A DNA stretch of 64,000 nucleotides from Peribacillus folii (GCF_030271255.1 NZ_JASJOM010000005.1:124001-188000); one strand, 5' to 3'. Counted from the first letter of the stretch, positions 44,438-53,563 are shown. Made by a program: numbers and translations. Notes: generated by a model not told the origin, from the sequence alone.

Positions 44438-45025
44438 TCATTCGAATCTGTCTCCGTGCAGACGGACAGCATCCCAAAAGCTTTCTTCCACATCTTCCAA
44501 AAGCTTCGCTTCAGGTTCCAGCTCCCCGATAAGGACAAGCCGCTGCAGTTCAAGAAATGCTCCATATATGATGGCGATCAAAGCGGAAGAAGGAAGCAGC
44601 TTGATTTCATTTCTTTCCTTTCCTGAATCAAAGAAGCTTTTAAATATGTTCAAAAGTCCTTGAAAGCTAGTGTGGCTATCCTCATTTAAGAAATGGGCCC
44701 CGCTATGGGTTTTAATGAAATACAGCGCCTGGTCCTGCTCGATCGTAAAATCGACCATTGACTTGAAAATATGATGAAATTGCTTGCGAATCGAAGCCTC
44801 ATGCGGAAATCCATGCTTGATGGTCGCCGTGAAAATATCCACGTATTCTTGAAAGAGCTTGTTCCCCAGTACTTCCTTATTTTCAAAGTAACGATAAATC
44901 GTACCCGCTCCAACTCCTGCCTTTGTTGCAATCATCGGAATCGTCGTCGCATCATATCCCCGTTCCGAGAATAGTTCCAAGGCGCTGGATACGATGCTGT
45001 CTCGTTTATTAACTGCCGTTATCAT
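44438..45025 (-). CDS. TetR-family repressor, Bm3R1/FatR-like
   Basis: A 195-residue TetR protein. The HTH is at about 25-47 (TTIPMIATKAGVGAGTIYRYF). It directly precedes the P450 gene, 59 bp apart, as bm3R1 precedes P450BM3. Two matching palindromes flank it. Fatty acids or peroxisome-proliferator-like compounds probably release it. Confidence 0.9.
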   Translation of the reverse strand: MITAVNKRDSIVSSALELFSERGYDATTIPMIATKAGVGAGTIYRYFENKEVLGNKLFQEYVDIFTATIKHGFPHEASIRKQFHHIFKSMVDFTIEQDQALYFIKTHSGAHFLNEDSHTSFQGLLNIFKSFFDSGKERNEIKLLPSSALIAIIYGAFLELQRLVLIGELEPEAKLLEDVEESFWDAVRLHGDRFE

Positions 45026-45052
45026 ATGAATCAGCCTTTCATCCAGAAAATG

Positions 45053-45072
45053 CGGAATGAACGTTCATTCCT
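45053..45072. promoter_or_regulatory. Bm3R1-type operator before the repressor gene
   Basis: The core GGAATGAACGTTCATTCC occurs again, 28 bp upstream of the repressor start, supporting autorepression. Confidence 0.82.
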
Positions 45073-45129
45073 ATCCCTGCAAGTGTATACCCAATAAAAC
45101 CCAATCTCAATCGAGCGTAATACCCAAAA

Positions 45130-45520
45130 TTTGTGAATGATTCATAAAGAAAAGAGGGTCAAAAGATTGATTTATTTTCCGAAAAACAAGAAAAACGAAC
45201 GACTAATCATCCGTTTGCCCCATAAAAATAGACAAGCTGATTGTCACAGCTCTTCCACTCGTCATGCATGTCCACAGCATCCAGATACTTTCCTTGTATG
45301 ATCATTCCTCCCAAGGAATATCGCACGTATTGGCAATGACGATCACGTTTCCCAGCACATCACCACCCCTTCGGTTAGCTCTTGTTTGTTCTCTTCATGC
45401 GAACCAATGACTTCAAGGGAGCGAATCGCTCATGCAACGTCATCGCTTTCTTCTGCCGAAAAGCCCATGCCAATGAAAAGATCCAGTTCCGACCCGCGCT
45501 TCATAATAACTTTTTACACA
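45130..45520 (-). pseudogene. Possible decayed gene
   Basis: On the minus strand three short coding-like stretches lie in sequence but in changing frames with stops: DLFIGMGFSAEESDDVA then a TGA and SLEVIGSHEENKQELTEGVV; next GNVIVIANTCDIPWEE; and last YLDAVDMHDEWKSCDNQLV. Codon choice looks like a real gene that has gained stops and frameshifts. The family was not recognised. The rest of the 45073-45621 gap shows nothing else. Confidence 0.4.
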
Positions 45521-45621
45521 TTTTAAAATACAGTGATGTTCAAAGTTCATCTCCTTTCATTAACAAATCCCTCTTTGTTTTGTATGATAAGAAAGAAAGA
45601 TTACGAAATGGGAGATGTGAT

Positions 45622-46206
45622 ATGTTGAAAAGTCTGGCTGTATTTTGTGGATCGAGCAAAGGTGCATCTGCTGTCTATGTTGAAGAGGCCAAAAAGCTGG
45701 GTAAGGAGCTGGCGAAACGGAGGATTACTCTTGTCTATGGAGGCTCAAGTGTAGGAATCATGGGTGCAGTTGCCGATTCCGTTTTGGAAGCAGGCGGTAA
45801 AGTGATTGGCGTAATGCCCGATTTTCTAGAAAAGAAAGAAATCGCACATAAGAGCTTGACCGAACTGATCGTCGTGGAATCGATGCATGAACGAAAAGCG
45901 AAAATGGCCGAGCTTTCAGACGGGTTCATGGCCTTGCCAGGCGGACCTGGAACATTGGAGGAATTCTTCGAGATTTTCACTTGGGCCCAGCTTGGCCTTC
46001 ATCAAAAGCCTTGCGGACTCTTGAATATCAATCACTATTATGATCCGTTGGTCGCTTTATTCAATCATATGTCCGACGAGCAGTTCCTCCATGAAAAATT
46101 CCGTTCCATGGCGCTGGTAGATGTTGAACCAAAGGGACTTCTTGATCAATTCAATACATATGAGCCGCCAACCGTAAAAACTTTCATTACCGAAAATCAA
46201 ACCTGA
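45622..46206 (+). CDS. LOG-family protein (TIGR00730, YvdD-like)
   Basis: A 194-residue Rossmann-like protein with VFCGSSKGAS at the start, YGGSSVGIMGAVADS, and the signature PGGPGTLEEFFE. Family members cleave cytokinin-type or other nucleoside 5'-monophosphates to base and ribose phosphate. The ATG at 45622 follows GGGAGATG. A terminator follows. Confidence 0.87.
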   Translation: MLKSLAVFCGSSKGASAVYVEEAKKLGKELAKRRITLVYGGSSVGIMGAVADSVLEAGGKVIGVMPDFLEKKEIAHKSLTELIVVESMHERKAKMAELSDGFMALPGGPGTLEEFFEIFTWAQLGLHQKPCGLLNINHYYDPLVALFNHMSDEQFLHEKFRSMALVDVEPKGLLDQFNTYEPPTVKTFITENQT

Positions 46207-46215
46207 TCATAAAGA

Positions 46216-46253
46216 ACAAGCGGCCAAGATCCATGATGATCTTGGCCGCTTGT
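46216..46253 (+). terminator. Terminator of the LOG-family gene
   Basis: A perfect hairpin ACAAGCGGCCAAGAT / ATCTTGGCCGCTTGT. It has no strong T-run on either side but may serve both convergent genes. Confidence 0.6.
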
Positions 46254-46269
46254 CATAAACACTGATGAG

Positions 46270-46689
46270 TTAGTTGAATATCAGGTTTAAATAATCTCCA
46301 TGCCCTTTAATAAGTTCGACCTCATGCTGAGATGAAATCCAGAAGAAATGAAGGGTCAGCCCATCTTCTTCTCCGCCGCCCGTTGGCTGATGGCCCCATT
46401 GATCCGGAACGTCCGATACGCTGATATGATAAAAAAATCTATTGTGCATGGTCCCATCTGCATTCTCCCAAAAATCTTCGGCAATCAATTTCTCCACCTG
46501 AAATGATGCAAGTCCTGTTTCTTCTTTTATCTCCCGAATCACTGCTTCGTACGCATTTTCATGGAGCTCCACTGTCCCCTTTGGTATCTGGATCCCAGCC
46601 TCCCTGATGGGATGTCGGAAAACCAACACCTCCGTCCTCCCATTTCTGATTCTGGTCACATAGCCATAGGCTTTTTTTATGGGCATCAT
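46270..46689 (-). CDS. Nudix hydrolase, 139 aa
   Basis: The Nudix box is in PKGTVELHENAYEAVIREI followed by KEETGL. RHPIREAGIQIPKG gives the first strands. Substrate unknown. AGGAGG lies 7 nt before the ATG at 46689. Confidence 0.8.
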   Translation of the reverse strand: MMPIKKAYGYVTRIRNGRTEVLVFRHPIREAGIQIPKGTVELHENAYEAVIREIKEETGLASFQVEKLIAEDFWENADGTMHNRFFYHISVSDVPDQWGHQPTGGGEEDGLTLHFFWISSQHEVELIKGHGDYLNLIFN

Positions 46690-47263
46690 GATCATTCCTC
46701 CTGTCCCTGCTTCTTACACTGGATATATGGAAAATGTTGTTACTCCCTAACTCATTTATCACCCGAAATAAATTTATCTTCCACTCTGTAAGACTCCTTT
46801 CCTGCCCTTTTTCTTCTTTTCTTTAGGCAGGTTTTGCTTCGCCCTATTCGAGCGTTTTGATGTCATTTGTCCAAATTTATGGGAACGAGAGCTAGTTTTT
46901 CGTCATTCAGGAAAGAGGGCGCTTATCGTCATTTTAGGGAGGAGGCAGGTTTCACTGATGCCCCGAACATGGAAATCTGTGCAGGTGAAACTGTGGCCTG
47001 GATGGGCTGTGAGGAAGAATGGGTGGATGGGTTCGTTGGATTCGTTGGATTTTACGGCTCTCGTATCAGGTATTATCGAATGGGTGCCACTGCTCCCTGT
47101 ACTGCTATTCTTGCTCAAAAAGAACGAGCTGTTGACGTGGATGAATTGATGCGATTTTGCAATCAAAGTCTTTCGATTACCATACTTTCAATGGACAGCA
47201 AGGCTTCAGTGGCTCCAACGATAATCGAGAATCATCAAGTCTGATTTTACGAAGCATGAGGTG
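46690..47263. other. Intergenic region without a supported gene
   Basis: A 570-bp gap. Overlapping frames on both strands (for example 46867-47244 plus, 46903-47166 minus) lack ribosome sites and recognisable domains. Near 46895-46950 a TCGTCATT(C/T)A.G word repeats, recalling the repeats at 40801-41158. No gene is called. Confidence 0.5.
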
Positions 47264-47455
47264 CTAACGTTTTGCATGAATCCAATGGATCGAACCCGAG
47301 TCACTGTGAGGATGACAGTCCGTCTGCATCCGTTTGTACTCTGTTTCCAATTCAGGTAAAGATAGCTTCAAAAGCTGCTCCTCGCTTTTGGTTAACTGAT
47401 GGATTTTTAGTTTATAGATTAATTCCCGTTGCCTTTCTTTCGCATCTCGCTTCAT
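47264..47455 (-). CDS. Small basic protein, FbpA/FbpB-like, 63 aa
   Basis: Starts KRDAKERQRELIYKLKIHQL and includes LLKLSLPELETEYKRMQ, the same pattern as the following Fbp-like gene. Fbp proteins are Fur-controlled small basic proteins that help the FsrA small RNA spare iron in B. subtilis. Similarity is weaker than for the neighbour. AGGAGC precedes the ATG. Confidence 0.5.
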   Translation of the reverse strand: MKRDAKERQRELIYKLKIHQLTKSEEQLLKLSLPELETEYKRMQTDCHPHSDSGSIHWIHAKR

Positions 47456-47473
47456 ATCATCCGCTCCTATTCT

Positions 47474-47695
47474 TTAATGGATTGCCCAATGCTGTTCAAT
47501 CAAACAGGGAGGGAGGTCCTCTGGATCGGCGACATCCTGCTTCGCTTTACTTAATTTCCTATATTCCTGCTCCAAATCAGTCAAGGTCCATTCAAACAGA
47601 TGGGCATCATTCTTTTTATAAATTCCCTCGTTAATGAGCTGGTTGATCAAAAAGTTCCGTTTCGTTTCAATTGCCTTGCGCAGTCTCATCCCCAT
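47474..47695 (-). CDS. Fur-regulated-basic-protein (FbpB)-like, 73 aa
   Basis: MGMRLRKAIETKRNFLINQL and KKNDAHLFEWTLTDLEQEYR fit the FbpA/B family, which in B. subtilis works with the FsrA RNA when iron is short. The ATG at 47695 follows AAGGAGGG by about 9 nt. It is followed 18 bp later by another Fbp-like gene. No convincing Fur box was seen, but a promoter and a hairpin stand upstream (47752-47874). Confidence 0.65.
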   Translation of the reverse strand: MGMRLRKAIETKRNFLINQLINEGIYKKNDAHLFEWTLTDLEQEYRKLSKAKQDVADPEDLPPCLIEQHWAIH

Positions 47696-47751
47696 AATAA
47701 AACCCTCCTTCATGATAAATCGCGACGGTTCCAGCTTGACCTTACAAAAAA

Positions 47752-47874
47752 ACCGGAGACATCTCTTTATCCAAAAGAAAAGGTCTCCGGTTTTCCGGTC
47801 AATCATCTATAATTCCTATTAGTTTACTAAGTATTATTGACTCTTATATTACAAACTCTCTGCTTCATAGTCAA
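47752..47874 (-). promoter_or_regulatory. Promoter followed by terminator-like hairpin before the Fbp-like genes
   Basis: On the minus strand TTGACT (47869-47874) and TAATAT (47846-47851) stand 17 bp apart. About 50 nt after the expected start comes ACCGGAGAC / GTCTCCGGT with TTTTTTT, i.e. an intrinsic terminator (47752-47791), before the SD of the Fbp-like gene. A smaller CCGG-AAAA-CCGG hairpin overlaps its left arm. The hairpin may also end the methionine operon. Confidence 0.55.
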
Positions 47875-47900
47875 CAACTTTTTTCTTTTTTTTCCAACGT

Positions 47901-49106
47901 TCATTCAGCCTTTTGCTTCGCTTCCTGAAATGCCGCTCGCACCTGATCCAACAGGTTTTTATCCGTTAGCAATCGATAACCTGTAAGCGCAAGGGCCTTT
48001 GCGCCAGTGAGGATGGCTTGGTCCCCAGCAGGAGATTTGGCACAATCGCGGAATTCATTCGTATGGGCAATCAGCTCATCGGGTCCAATCTTAATGTAAG
48101 GATGGGCTGTCGGGACCACATGGCTTACATTGCCTGCATCCGTCGAGCCAAAACCGCTCTCTTTTTTAGGTGCGACACTTTCCCCTAATTGAGTCAGCTC
48201 TTCTTTTAGCACCTCATCGAGAACCGGATTAATGATGAAATCGAGCACTTCATTCTGGAAGCGGTCGACCTTGACCGTGCTTCCTGTGGCAAGTGCTGCA
48301 CCTTTTGCGATATCACGGATTTTTCCGGATACTTCCTGGCATAGTTTCCAGGTTGTGGCCCTGATGTAGAACCTGGCGGAAGCATATTCAGGAATGATAT
48401 TAGGTGCTTCCCCGCCATGGGTGATGATTCCGTGAATCTTGACTTCTGCTGGAAGCTGCTGGCGCAAAGCATTAATGCCCGTGAACAGCTGGATTACCGC
48501 GTCCAATGCATTCACGCCTTGTTCCGGTGCAGCTGCTGCATGTGCCGCCTTGCCGTAAAAGTGAAAATCAAGCGGATCGACAGCCAAGAATGGACTTGAT
48601 ACACCCGTTTTGCCGGCTGGATGGATGATGATCGCAGCATCCACCTCATCGAACAGTCCGTGCTTCACAAAGCTCCCCTTCGCACTTCCATTGGGACCTC
48701 CCTCTTCGGCAGGCGTTCCGAATACAATCACCTCACCGCCTGTTTCCTCCAGCACTTGAGCGAGGGAAATCCCTGCCGCCGCGCTTGTTGTGCCAATGAT
48801 ATTATGGCCGCAGGCATGACCCAGGCCAGGAAGTGCATCGTATTCAGCCAAAAAGGCAATGGTGGGCCCTGTCTTGGAAGAGGTTTTTCTGGCGATGAAG
48901 CCTGTTTCGTGTCCAGCTATATTGCGGGTCACTTCAAAGCCTGCCTCCTGAAGCAATTTCGTCAGCGTATCCGATGCGAAGAACTCTTGATTGCCGATTT
49001 CCGGTTTTGCATGGATGGCCTGACTCGTTTCTGCATATAATTTGCAATGATCATCAATGTGATCGGAGATGATTTGCTGAGGCGACTTCACTAATTCTAT
49101 TCCCAT
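47901..49106 (-). CDS. M20-family amidohydrolase/aminoacylase-like peptidase
   Basis: A 401-residue M20 metallopeptidase: GLGHACGHNIIGT (metal), AEEGGPNGSAKG with the catalytic Glu, and HAAAAPEQGVNALDAV in the dimer domain. It resembles AbgB/amidohydrolase types that cut N-acyl or N-aminobenzoyl amino acids. It follows metQ after a hairpin, so it may release methionine from imported derivatives. The ATG at 49106 follows GAGAGAGG. Confidence 0.82.
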   Translation of the reverse strand: MGIELVKSPQQIISDHIDDHCKLYAETSQAIHAKPEIGNQEFFASDTLTKLLQEAGFEVTRNIAGHETGFIARKTSSKTGPTIAFLAEYDALPGLGHACGHNIIGTTSAAAGISLAQVLEETGGEVIVFGTPAEEGGPNGSAKGSFVKHGLFDEVDAAIIIHPAGKTGVSSPFLAVDPLDFHFYGKAAHAAAAPEQGVNALDAVIQLFTGINALRQQLPAEVKIHGIITHGGEAPNIIPEYASARFYIRATTWKLCQEVSGKIRDIAKGAALATGSTVKVDRFQNEVLDFIINPVLDEVLKEELTQLGESVAPKKESGFGSTDAGNVSHVVPTAHPYIKIGPDELIAHTNEFRDCAKSPAGDQAILTGAKALALTGYRLLTDKNLLDQVRAAFQEAKQKAE

Positions 49107-49141
49107 ATTCCTCTCTCCCTTTTTCGCTTTTGAATGAAAAG

Positions 49142-49170
49142 GCCGGATAGCTGACGATGTTCCATCCGGC
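49142..49170 (-). terminator. Terminator-like hairpin between metQ and the amidohydrolase gene
   Basis: GCCGGAT / ATCCGGC, followed on the minus strand by CTTTTC. Probably partial, lowering expression of the last gene. Confidence 0.55.
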
Positions 49171-49194
49171 GCTCCCCACCTATTTCTTCCCTGC

Positions 49195-50067
49195 TTATTT
49201 TTCCGTAGCCGGTTTTGTCCAGGCATCTTGGTAATTCAACAATTCATCTACCGTTACATATGCCGGAATCGTGTTTCCTTTGAACGTTTTCTTAATGAAT
49301 GCTTCCACTTCTTTTGATTGATAAAGGTCGACTAATTTCTGCAGCTCAGGACGATCGGCATCTCCCTTTTTGACGGCAATGATATTGATATACGGCTTGG
49401 CCGTTTTACTTTCATGGAATAACGCATCCTTTAACGTGAGTCCTGCTTCGACGGCAAAGTTATTATTAATCGCGGAAGCATCGGCATCATCCAACAGGCG
49501 CGGCGTATTGCCAGCCGCAACAGGTTTGATTTTCAATTTTTTCGGATTGTCTTTAATGATCTCCAATGAACCCGATCCATTGAATTCGTCTTTCAATGTA
49601 ATCAATCCCGCTTCCTGAAGAAGGAGTAGGGCACGTCCAAAGTTCGTTGCTTCATTCGGAACGGCGATCGTTGCTCCATCCGGCAGACTTTTCAAGCTTT
49701 TATGCTTTTTCGAATAAAGACCCATTGGCGCAATGACAGTCGCCCCGATGGCCTCCAATTTCAGGTTTTGATCTTTGACGAATTCATCGAAGTAGGCTAC
49801 CGTTTGGAACGAGTTCGCATCGATTTCGCCTTCGCTTAAGGCAAGGTTTGGTTGAATATAATCGTTAAACGTAACAAGCTCGATATTCAGATTCTTCTTT
49901 TTGGCTATTTCGACAATATATTCCCATGTTCTCGTATCCCCGCTGCTGACACCGACTTTCACTGTTTTCACTTCACCTGAACCGCCTGATGCTTCCTTTC
50001 CATTTCCACATGCGGCCGTTACGAACGCAAATGCCAATACCATGATCGTTACTAAAATTCTCTTCAT
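49195..50067 (-). CDS. metQ: Methionine ABC transporter substrate-binding lipoprotein
   Basis: A 290-residue NlpA/MetQ protein. The lipobox is VTAAC with Cys20. VKVGVSSGDTRTWEYIVEIA and the segment IPNEATNFGRALLLLQ (here VPNEATNFGRALLLLQ) are family marks. It binds methionine and its derivatives and gives them to MetI. A membrane anchor through lipid is expected. Confidence 0.9.
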   Translation of the reverse strand: MKRILVTIMVLAFAFVTAACGNGKEASGGSGEVKTVKVGVSSGDTRTWEYIVEIAKKKNLNIELVTFNDYIQPNLALSEGEIDANSFQTVAYFDEFVKDQNLKLEAIGATVIAPMGLYSKKHKSLKSLPDGATIAVPNEATNFGRALLLLQEAGLITLKDEFNGSGSLEIIKDNPKKLKIKPVAAGNTPRLLDDADASAINNNFAVEAGLTLKDALFHESKTAKPYINIIAVKKGDADRPELQKLVDLYQSKEVEAFIKKTFKGNTIPAYVTVDELLNYQDAWTKPATEK

Positions 50068-50088
50068 GTCTCCTACCTCCTGATATGT

Positions 50089-50760
50089 TTATCTTCTTCT
50101 GATTTTTCTGGAAACGTAGTTCCCTGTCGATTGCAGTAATTGAACGATGATCACGAGCGCCGCTACGGTGACGATCATCGTCATCGTATCGAATCTTTGA
50201 TATCCGTAAGCCAAGGCCAAGTCACCTACACCGCCAGCACCGACCGCACCTGCCATTGCCGTGGCTCCGACAAGCCCGATCGTCGCTGTCGTAAAGGTAA
50301 GGATCAGCGAACTAAGTCCCTCAGGAATCAAGAAACGATGGATGATCTGCCATGTCGTTGCCCCCATAGCCTGCGCTGCTTCGATGATTCCCTTGTCCAC
50401 CTCCAGCAGGGAGTTTTCCACGAGGCGGGCAATATAAGGAGCCGCGTAAAAAACGAGCGGAACAATTGCCGCATTCGTTCCGATTGCGCTGCCTACAATC
50501 AATCTAGTTAAAGGAATGACTGCCACAAGCAATATGATGAACGGGACAGAACGCAAAATATTGATGACAGGGTTCAAGATATTAAAGACCCATTTATTAT
50601 CAAGGATATGCCCCTTCCTTGTTATGACGAGCAGGATGCCTAGCGGAAGCCCGATCAGCCCGGAAAAAATCAATGAAATGGCCACCATATAAAGAGTATC
50701 CCCGAAAGCGGTCGACAGCTGTTCTGCCGTTATTTCCATCCCCCAAAGTGTATTACCCAT
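50089..50760 (-). CDS. metI: Methionine ABC transporter permease
   Basis: A 223-residue permease with five hydrophobic segments and the EAA-type loop EAAQAMGATTWQIIHRFLIP that docks the ATPase. It overlaps the metN end by 8 bp, so translation is coupled. In B. subtilis this protein is MetP. Confidence 0.9.
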   Translation of the reverse strand: MGNTLWGMEITAEQLSTAFGDTLYMVAISLIFSGLIGLPLGILLVITRKGHILDNKWVFNILNPVINILRSVPFIILLVAVIPLTRLIVGSAIGTNAAIVPLVFYAAPYIARLVENSLLEVDKGIIEAAQAMGATTWQIIHRFLIPEGLSSLILTFTTATIGLVGATAMAGAVGAGGVGDLALAYGYQRFDTMTMIVTVAALVIIVQLLQSTGNYVSRKIRRR

Positions 50761-51775
50761 TTACCTGCACCTCCTGGACGAGAATTCCCTCATCTTTAAT
50801 ATATTGATAAGCCTTGTCGACCTCTTGCTTGTCACCCGTCACTTCGATGATCAAATTCCCGAACGGCGTTTCTTGAATTTCGGAAATATTGGCGGAAAGT
50901 ACACTTAAGTGAACATCATATTTTTTCGAGATCGTAGAAAGCAGCGGCGTACCCGAAGTAGTCCCAATAAAGTTAATTTTCCAAATAATCGGAATGTGCG
51001 TCCCTATGCCTTTGAGGAAGCTTTGCGGGATCTCATCATGGATCACCGTTCTCACGAAGTTTTTGGCGGTAGCGGTTTGGGGCTTGGCAAATACCTCGAA
51101 CACCGACCCTTGTTCAACCACGCAGCCGTCCTCCATCACTGCCACCTTGTTGCAAATCTCCCTGATCACCGACATTTCATGAGTGATGAGCAGGATCGTG
51201 ATATGGTATTCTTGATTGATTTTCTTCAAGAGCTGCAGCACCGCACTCGTTGTTTGCGGGTCCAATGCGGATGTCGCTTCATCACACAAAAGGATCGAAG
51301 GGTTGGTGGCCAATGCCCGCGCGATCCCGATCCGCTGCTTCTGACCGCCGGATAATTGTTCCGGATAGCTCCTGGCTTTGCTTGATAAGCCGACGAACTC
51401 AAGCAGCTCGCCCACCCGCTCTTTGATTTCCCTGCTCGGTGTGCCTGATAAAACCAGCGGCATCGCAATATTATCAAATACGGTCTTTGAATCAAGCAGG
51501 TTGAAATGCTGAAAGATCATCCCGATTTTCTTCTTTTCTGCCCGTAATTCCTTCGGGTTCAGTGAAGTAAGGTCCTTCCCGCCAACGATCACCTGACCTT
51601 CCGAAGGATGCTCCAGCAGGTTGACAAGCCGGATCAACGTACTTTTTCCGGCCCCGCTATAACCGACTACACCGAATATATCTCCCTTCTCGACGGTCAA
51701 ATCGATTCCTTTCAAAGCTTCGACGGTCTGTTTCTTTGTTTGGTACACCTTTTTAACGCGCTGAAACTCAATCAT
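50753..51775 (-). CDS. metN: Methionine ABC transporter ATP-binding protein
   Basis: A 340-residue ATPase: Walker A GYSGAGKS, signature LSGGQKQR, Walker B LLCDEATSALDP. The C-terminal NIL/ACT-like domain (after about residue 265) lets methionine inhibit transport. First gene of metNIQ. The ATG at 51775 follows GGGGGGAG. Confidence 0.92.
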   Translation of the reverse strand: MIEFQRVKKVYQTKKQTVEALKGIDLTVEKGDIFGVVGYSGAGKSTLIRLVNLLEHPSEGQVIVGGKDLTSLNPKELRAEKKKIGMIFQHFNLLDSKTVFDNIAMPLVLSGTPSREIKERVGELLEFVGLSSKARSYPEQLSGGQKQRIGIARALATNPSILLCDEATSALDPQTTSAVLQLLKKINQEYHITILLITHEMSVIREICNKVAVMEDGCVVEQGSVFEVFAKPQTATAKNFVRTVIHDEIPQSFLKGIGTHIPIIWKINFIGTTSGTPLLSTISKKYDVHLSVLSANISEIQETPFGNLIIEVTGDKQEVDKAYQYIKDEGILVQEVQVNG

Positions 51776-51844
51776 CCTGTCTCCCCCCAAGTTGTTCTTT
51801 TTTTCGATTTCATTATCTAGAGAAGAGCTTTGGAATGAATAAAC

Positions 51845-52045
51845 AAAAGAGGCCCCCTCCGTCATCAGACAGAAGAGGCCTCTTTTAGAAATAAAAAAGA
51901 GTAAACTCTTAATTTAATTATCTAAGAAAAGCTCCTTCTTATCTTTCAAACTTTCGTCCGTTGGAATTAGCACAGTATTTTTACAAAAGTAAAAACCCGC
52001 TGCCGAGGTATCATAGGGCCAAGTCCCTCCACATCTCTTGATAAG
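51845..52045 (-). promoter_or_regulatory. SAM-I (S-box) riboswitch with terminator, upstream of metNIQ
   Basis: On the minus strand the leader reads CTTATCAAGAG, GGTGGAGGGAC-like (TGTGGAGGGACTTGGCCC), GATACCTCGGCAGC and GTGCTAATTCCAACGG, ending in GATAAG, the S-box layout (51938-52045). The terminator hairpin AAAAGAGGCC...GGCCTCTTTT with TTG follows at 51845-51886. SAM binding stops transcription of methionine uptake. Confidence 0.9.
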
Positions 52046-52178
52046 AAATAACGGTATATTTAATTATGTCCTTCACTATATCTTCAAATCCCGCTAAAGT
52101 CAACCACCATTTTCATCATTCTAAATATTTTAACAAGATAATAAACGAACTACTCTTTTATTATATTAAAATAATTTT

Positions 52179-52646
52179 TTACAAGGATTTCTTCATTCTC
52201 CATACAAGATGCCTTTCGTTTTCTTCCCTTAGCTTCACCATTCCTGACTTCGTATAAAACCGAACCGCCTGCTGATTATCCGGAGACACCCTTAACTGAT
52301 ATTCGGATACCCCGAACTTCCTGAAAAAGGTTTCTGCATAGCCGACCAATTCCTTGCCAAGCCCTTGGCTCCGGTATTCGGGAATGAGATAAAAAAGATT
52401 CACATAGCCTATTTCAGTCCCTTCATGCTCCCGAATTTGAAGCTCCAGCTGTCCGATTGGCCGCCGGTCCAGCTCCATGATCACCTGTCCCTCCGGAAAC
52501 TGGTGCACCCTTTCCCGCATGCGTTGCAGATAGGCCTCTTCGTCACCAAAACCATCTTCCGACCCAAAGCTTACCACATACGAATCCTTCCGGAATGCAA
52601 CGATTGTTTCCTTATCCTTGTCGATATCTATGGTTCGAAAGATCAT
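52179..52646 (-). CDS. GNAT acetyltransferase, 155 aa
   Basis: GYVNLFYLIPEYRSQGLGKEL carries the acetyl-CoA loop (PEYRSQGLG), and the end has VRFYTKSGM. Substrate unknown. The ATG at 52646 follows GAGGGGG; the longer upstream frame lacks a site. Confidence 0.82.
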   Translation of the reverse strand: MIFRTIDIDKDKETIVAFRKDSYVVSFGSEDGFGDEEAYLQRMRERVHQFPEGQVIMELDRRPIGQLELQIREHEGTEIGYVNLFYLIPEYRSQGLGKELVGYAETFFRKFGVSEYQLRVSPDNQQAVRFYTKSGMVKLREENERHLVWRMKKSL

Positions 52647-52839
52647 TCCATCCCCCTCTTTCGTTTTGTTGGAATAATAATGACAGGTACTTGCACTCTT
52701 TATTGTTAAATAAGAGGACAATTTGTTTTCGTCCCTTGGTGAAAAAACATTTGCCATCTGCATTTAACATATTGCAAGATTGAACTTCTTAATTCTCTAA
52801 GTTTAGATACTTAATCTAAATGCGATTGTTTTTCTATTC

Positions 52840-53115
52840 TTATTTTGAATTTAACAACTTGGATTTCATCATTTGAAAAATGGAGAACAAAAGGAGAAAG
52901 AACATAATTGTTATTACGAGCAGATACAACATGCCCTCTGACGCCTCTAAATTGAAGCTTGCGGGATCCTTTGTAATTTCCAGCCTATAGAAATCACCTA
53001 TGCTAAATGATTGAAAAGTAAAAAGAGAGTATAGCGTAATGCTAGTAAAGAATATGGTTATTATTATGAGTGAAACCATTACAGCAGAGAGTAAAGTTTT
53101 TTTATATATTTGCAT
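52840..53115 (-). CDS. Small membrane protein of unknown function, 91 aa
   Basis: Two helices (about 9-33 and 63-82) enclose a 30-residue outer loop (GDFYRLEITKDPASFNLEA). The ATG has GGAGGAATG upstream. No family recognised. Confidence 0.6.
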   Translation of the reverse strand: MQIYKKTLLSAVMVSLIIITIFFTSITLYSLFTFQSFSIGDFYRLEITKDPASFNLEASEGMLYLLVITIMFFLLLFSIFQMMKSKLLNSK

Positions 53116-53529
53116 ATCCCATTCCTCCGTTCATATAGCAGTATGTTTTTTTATAAAATTACTTCCCTTCACTTCTTCAGTTTTCATTATATATTGCTTA
53201 TATCACCCTACCAGTATTGCCCATATTTTTCTACCGTTTCCTAAATAAAAAACTTTCCCGCAAAGATAAGGATGTAAAACGAAACCATTTGCCCAATTAC
53301 AAACTACTAATTCACTTGAATTTTACCCCAAATTTTTACGGTGAAATTTTCGATTTCGCTAAAAATAACATCTCTCCTTAAATATTGGTAATATAAGGAT
53401 ATTTAATAGTGCTTATTATTTATTTTCCTCTCTTATCAAAGAACTTAAAAACTACTAGTGTTTCACCACACTTTTTCCGCCATACGATTATTTATTCCGA
53501 CCAAACCTCCCTTGCATCATTCAGTCCAT
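53116..53529. other. Intergenic region without a supported gene
   Basis: A 414-bp AT-rich stretch between the small membrane-protein gene and the mtaD terminator. No frame with a ribosome site and no structured element was found. It holds the upstream region of the 91-aa gene. Confidence 0.5.
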
Positions 53530-53563
53530 TAAAAAAGAAGCTGCAAAACGCAGCTTCTTTTTT
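53530..53563 (-). terminator. Terminator of the mtaD-like gene
   Basis: A hairpin AAAAAAGAAGCTGC / GCAGCTTCTTTTTT overlapping the stop codon. Confidence 0.8.

Noticed and set aside
46867-47244. 125-residue plus-strand frame
   Set aside because: No SD, no domain, and competing frames on the other strand.
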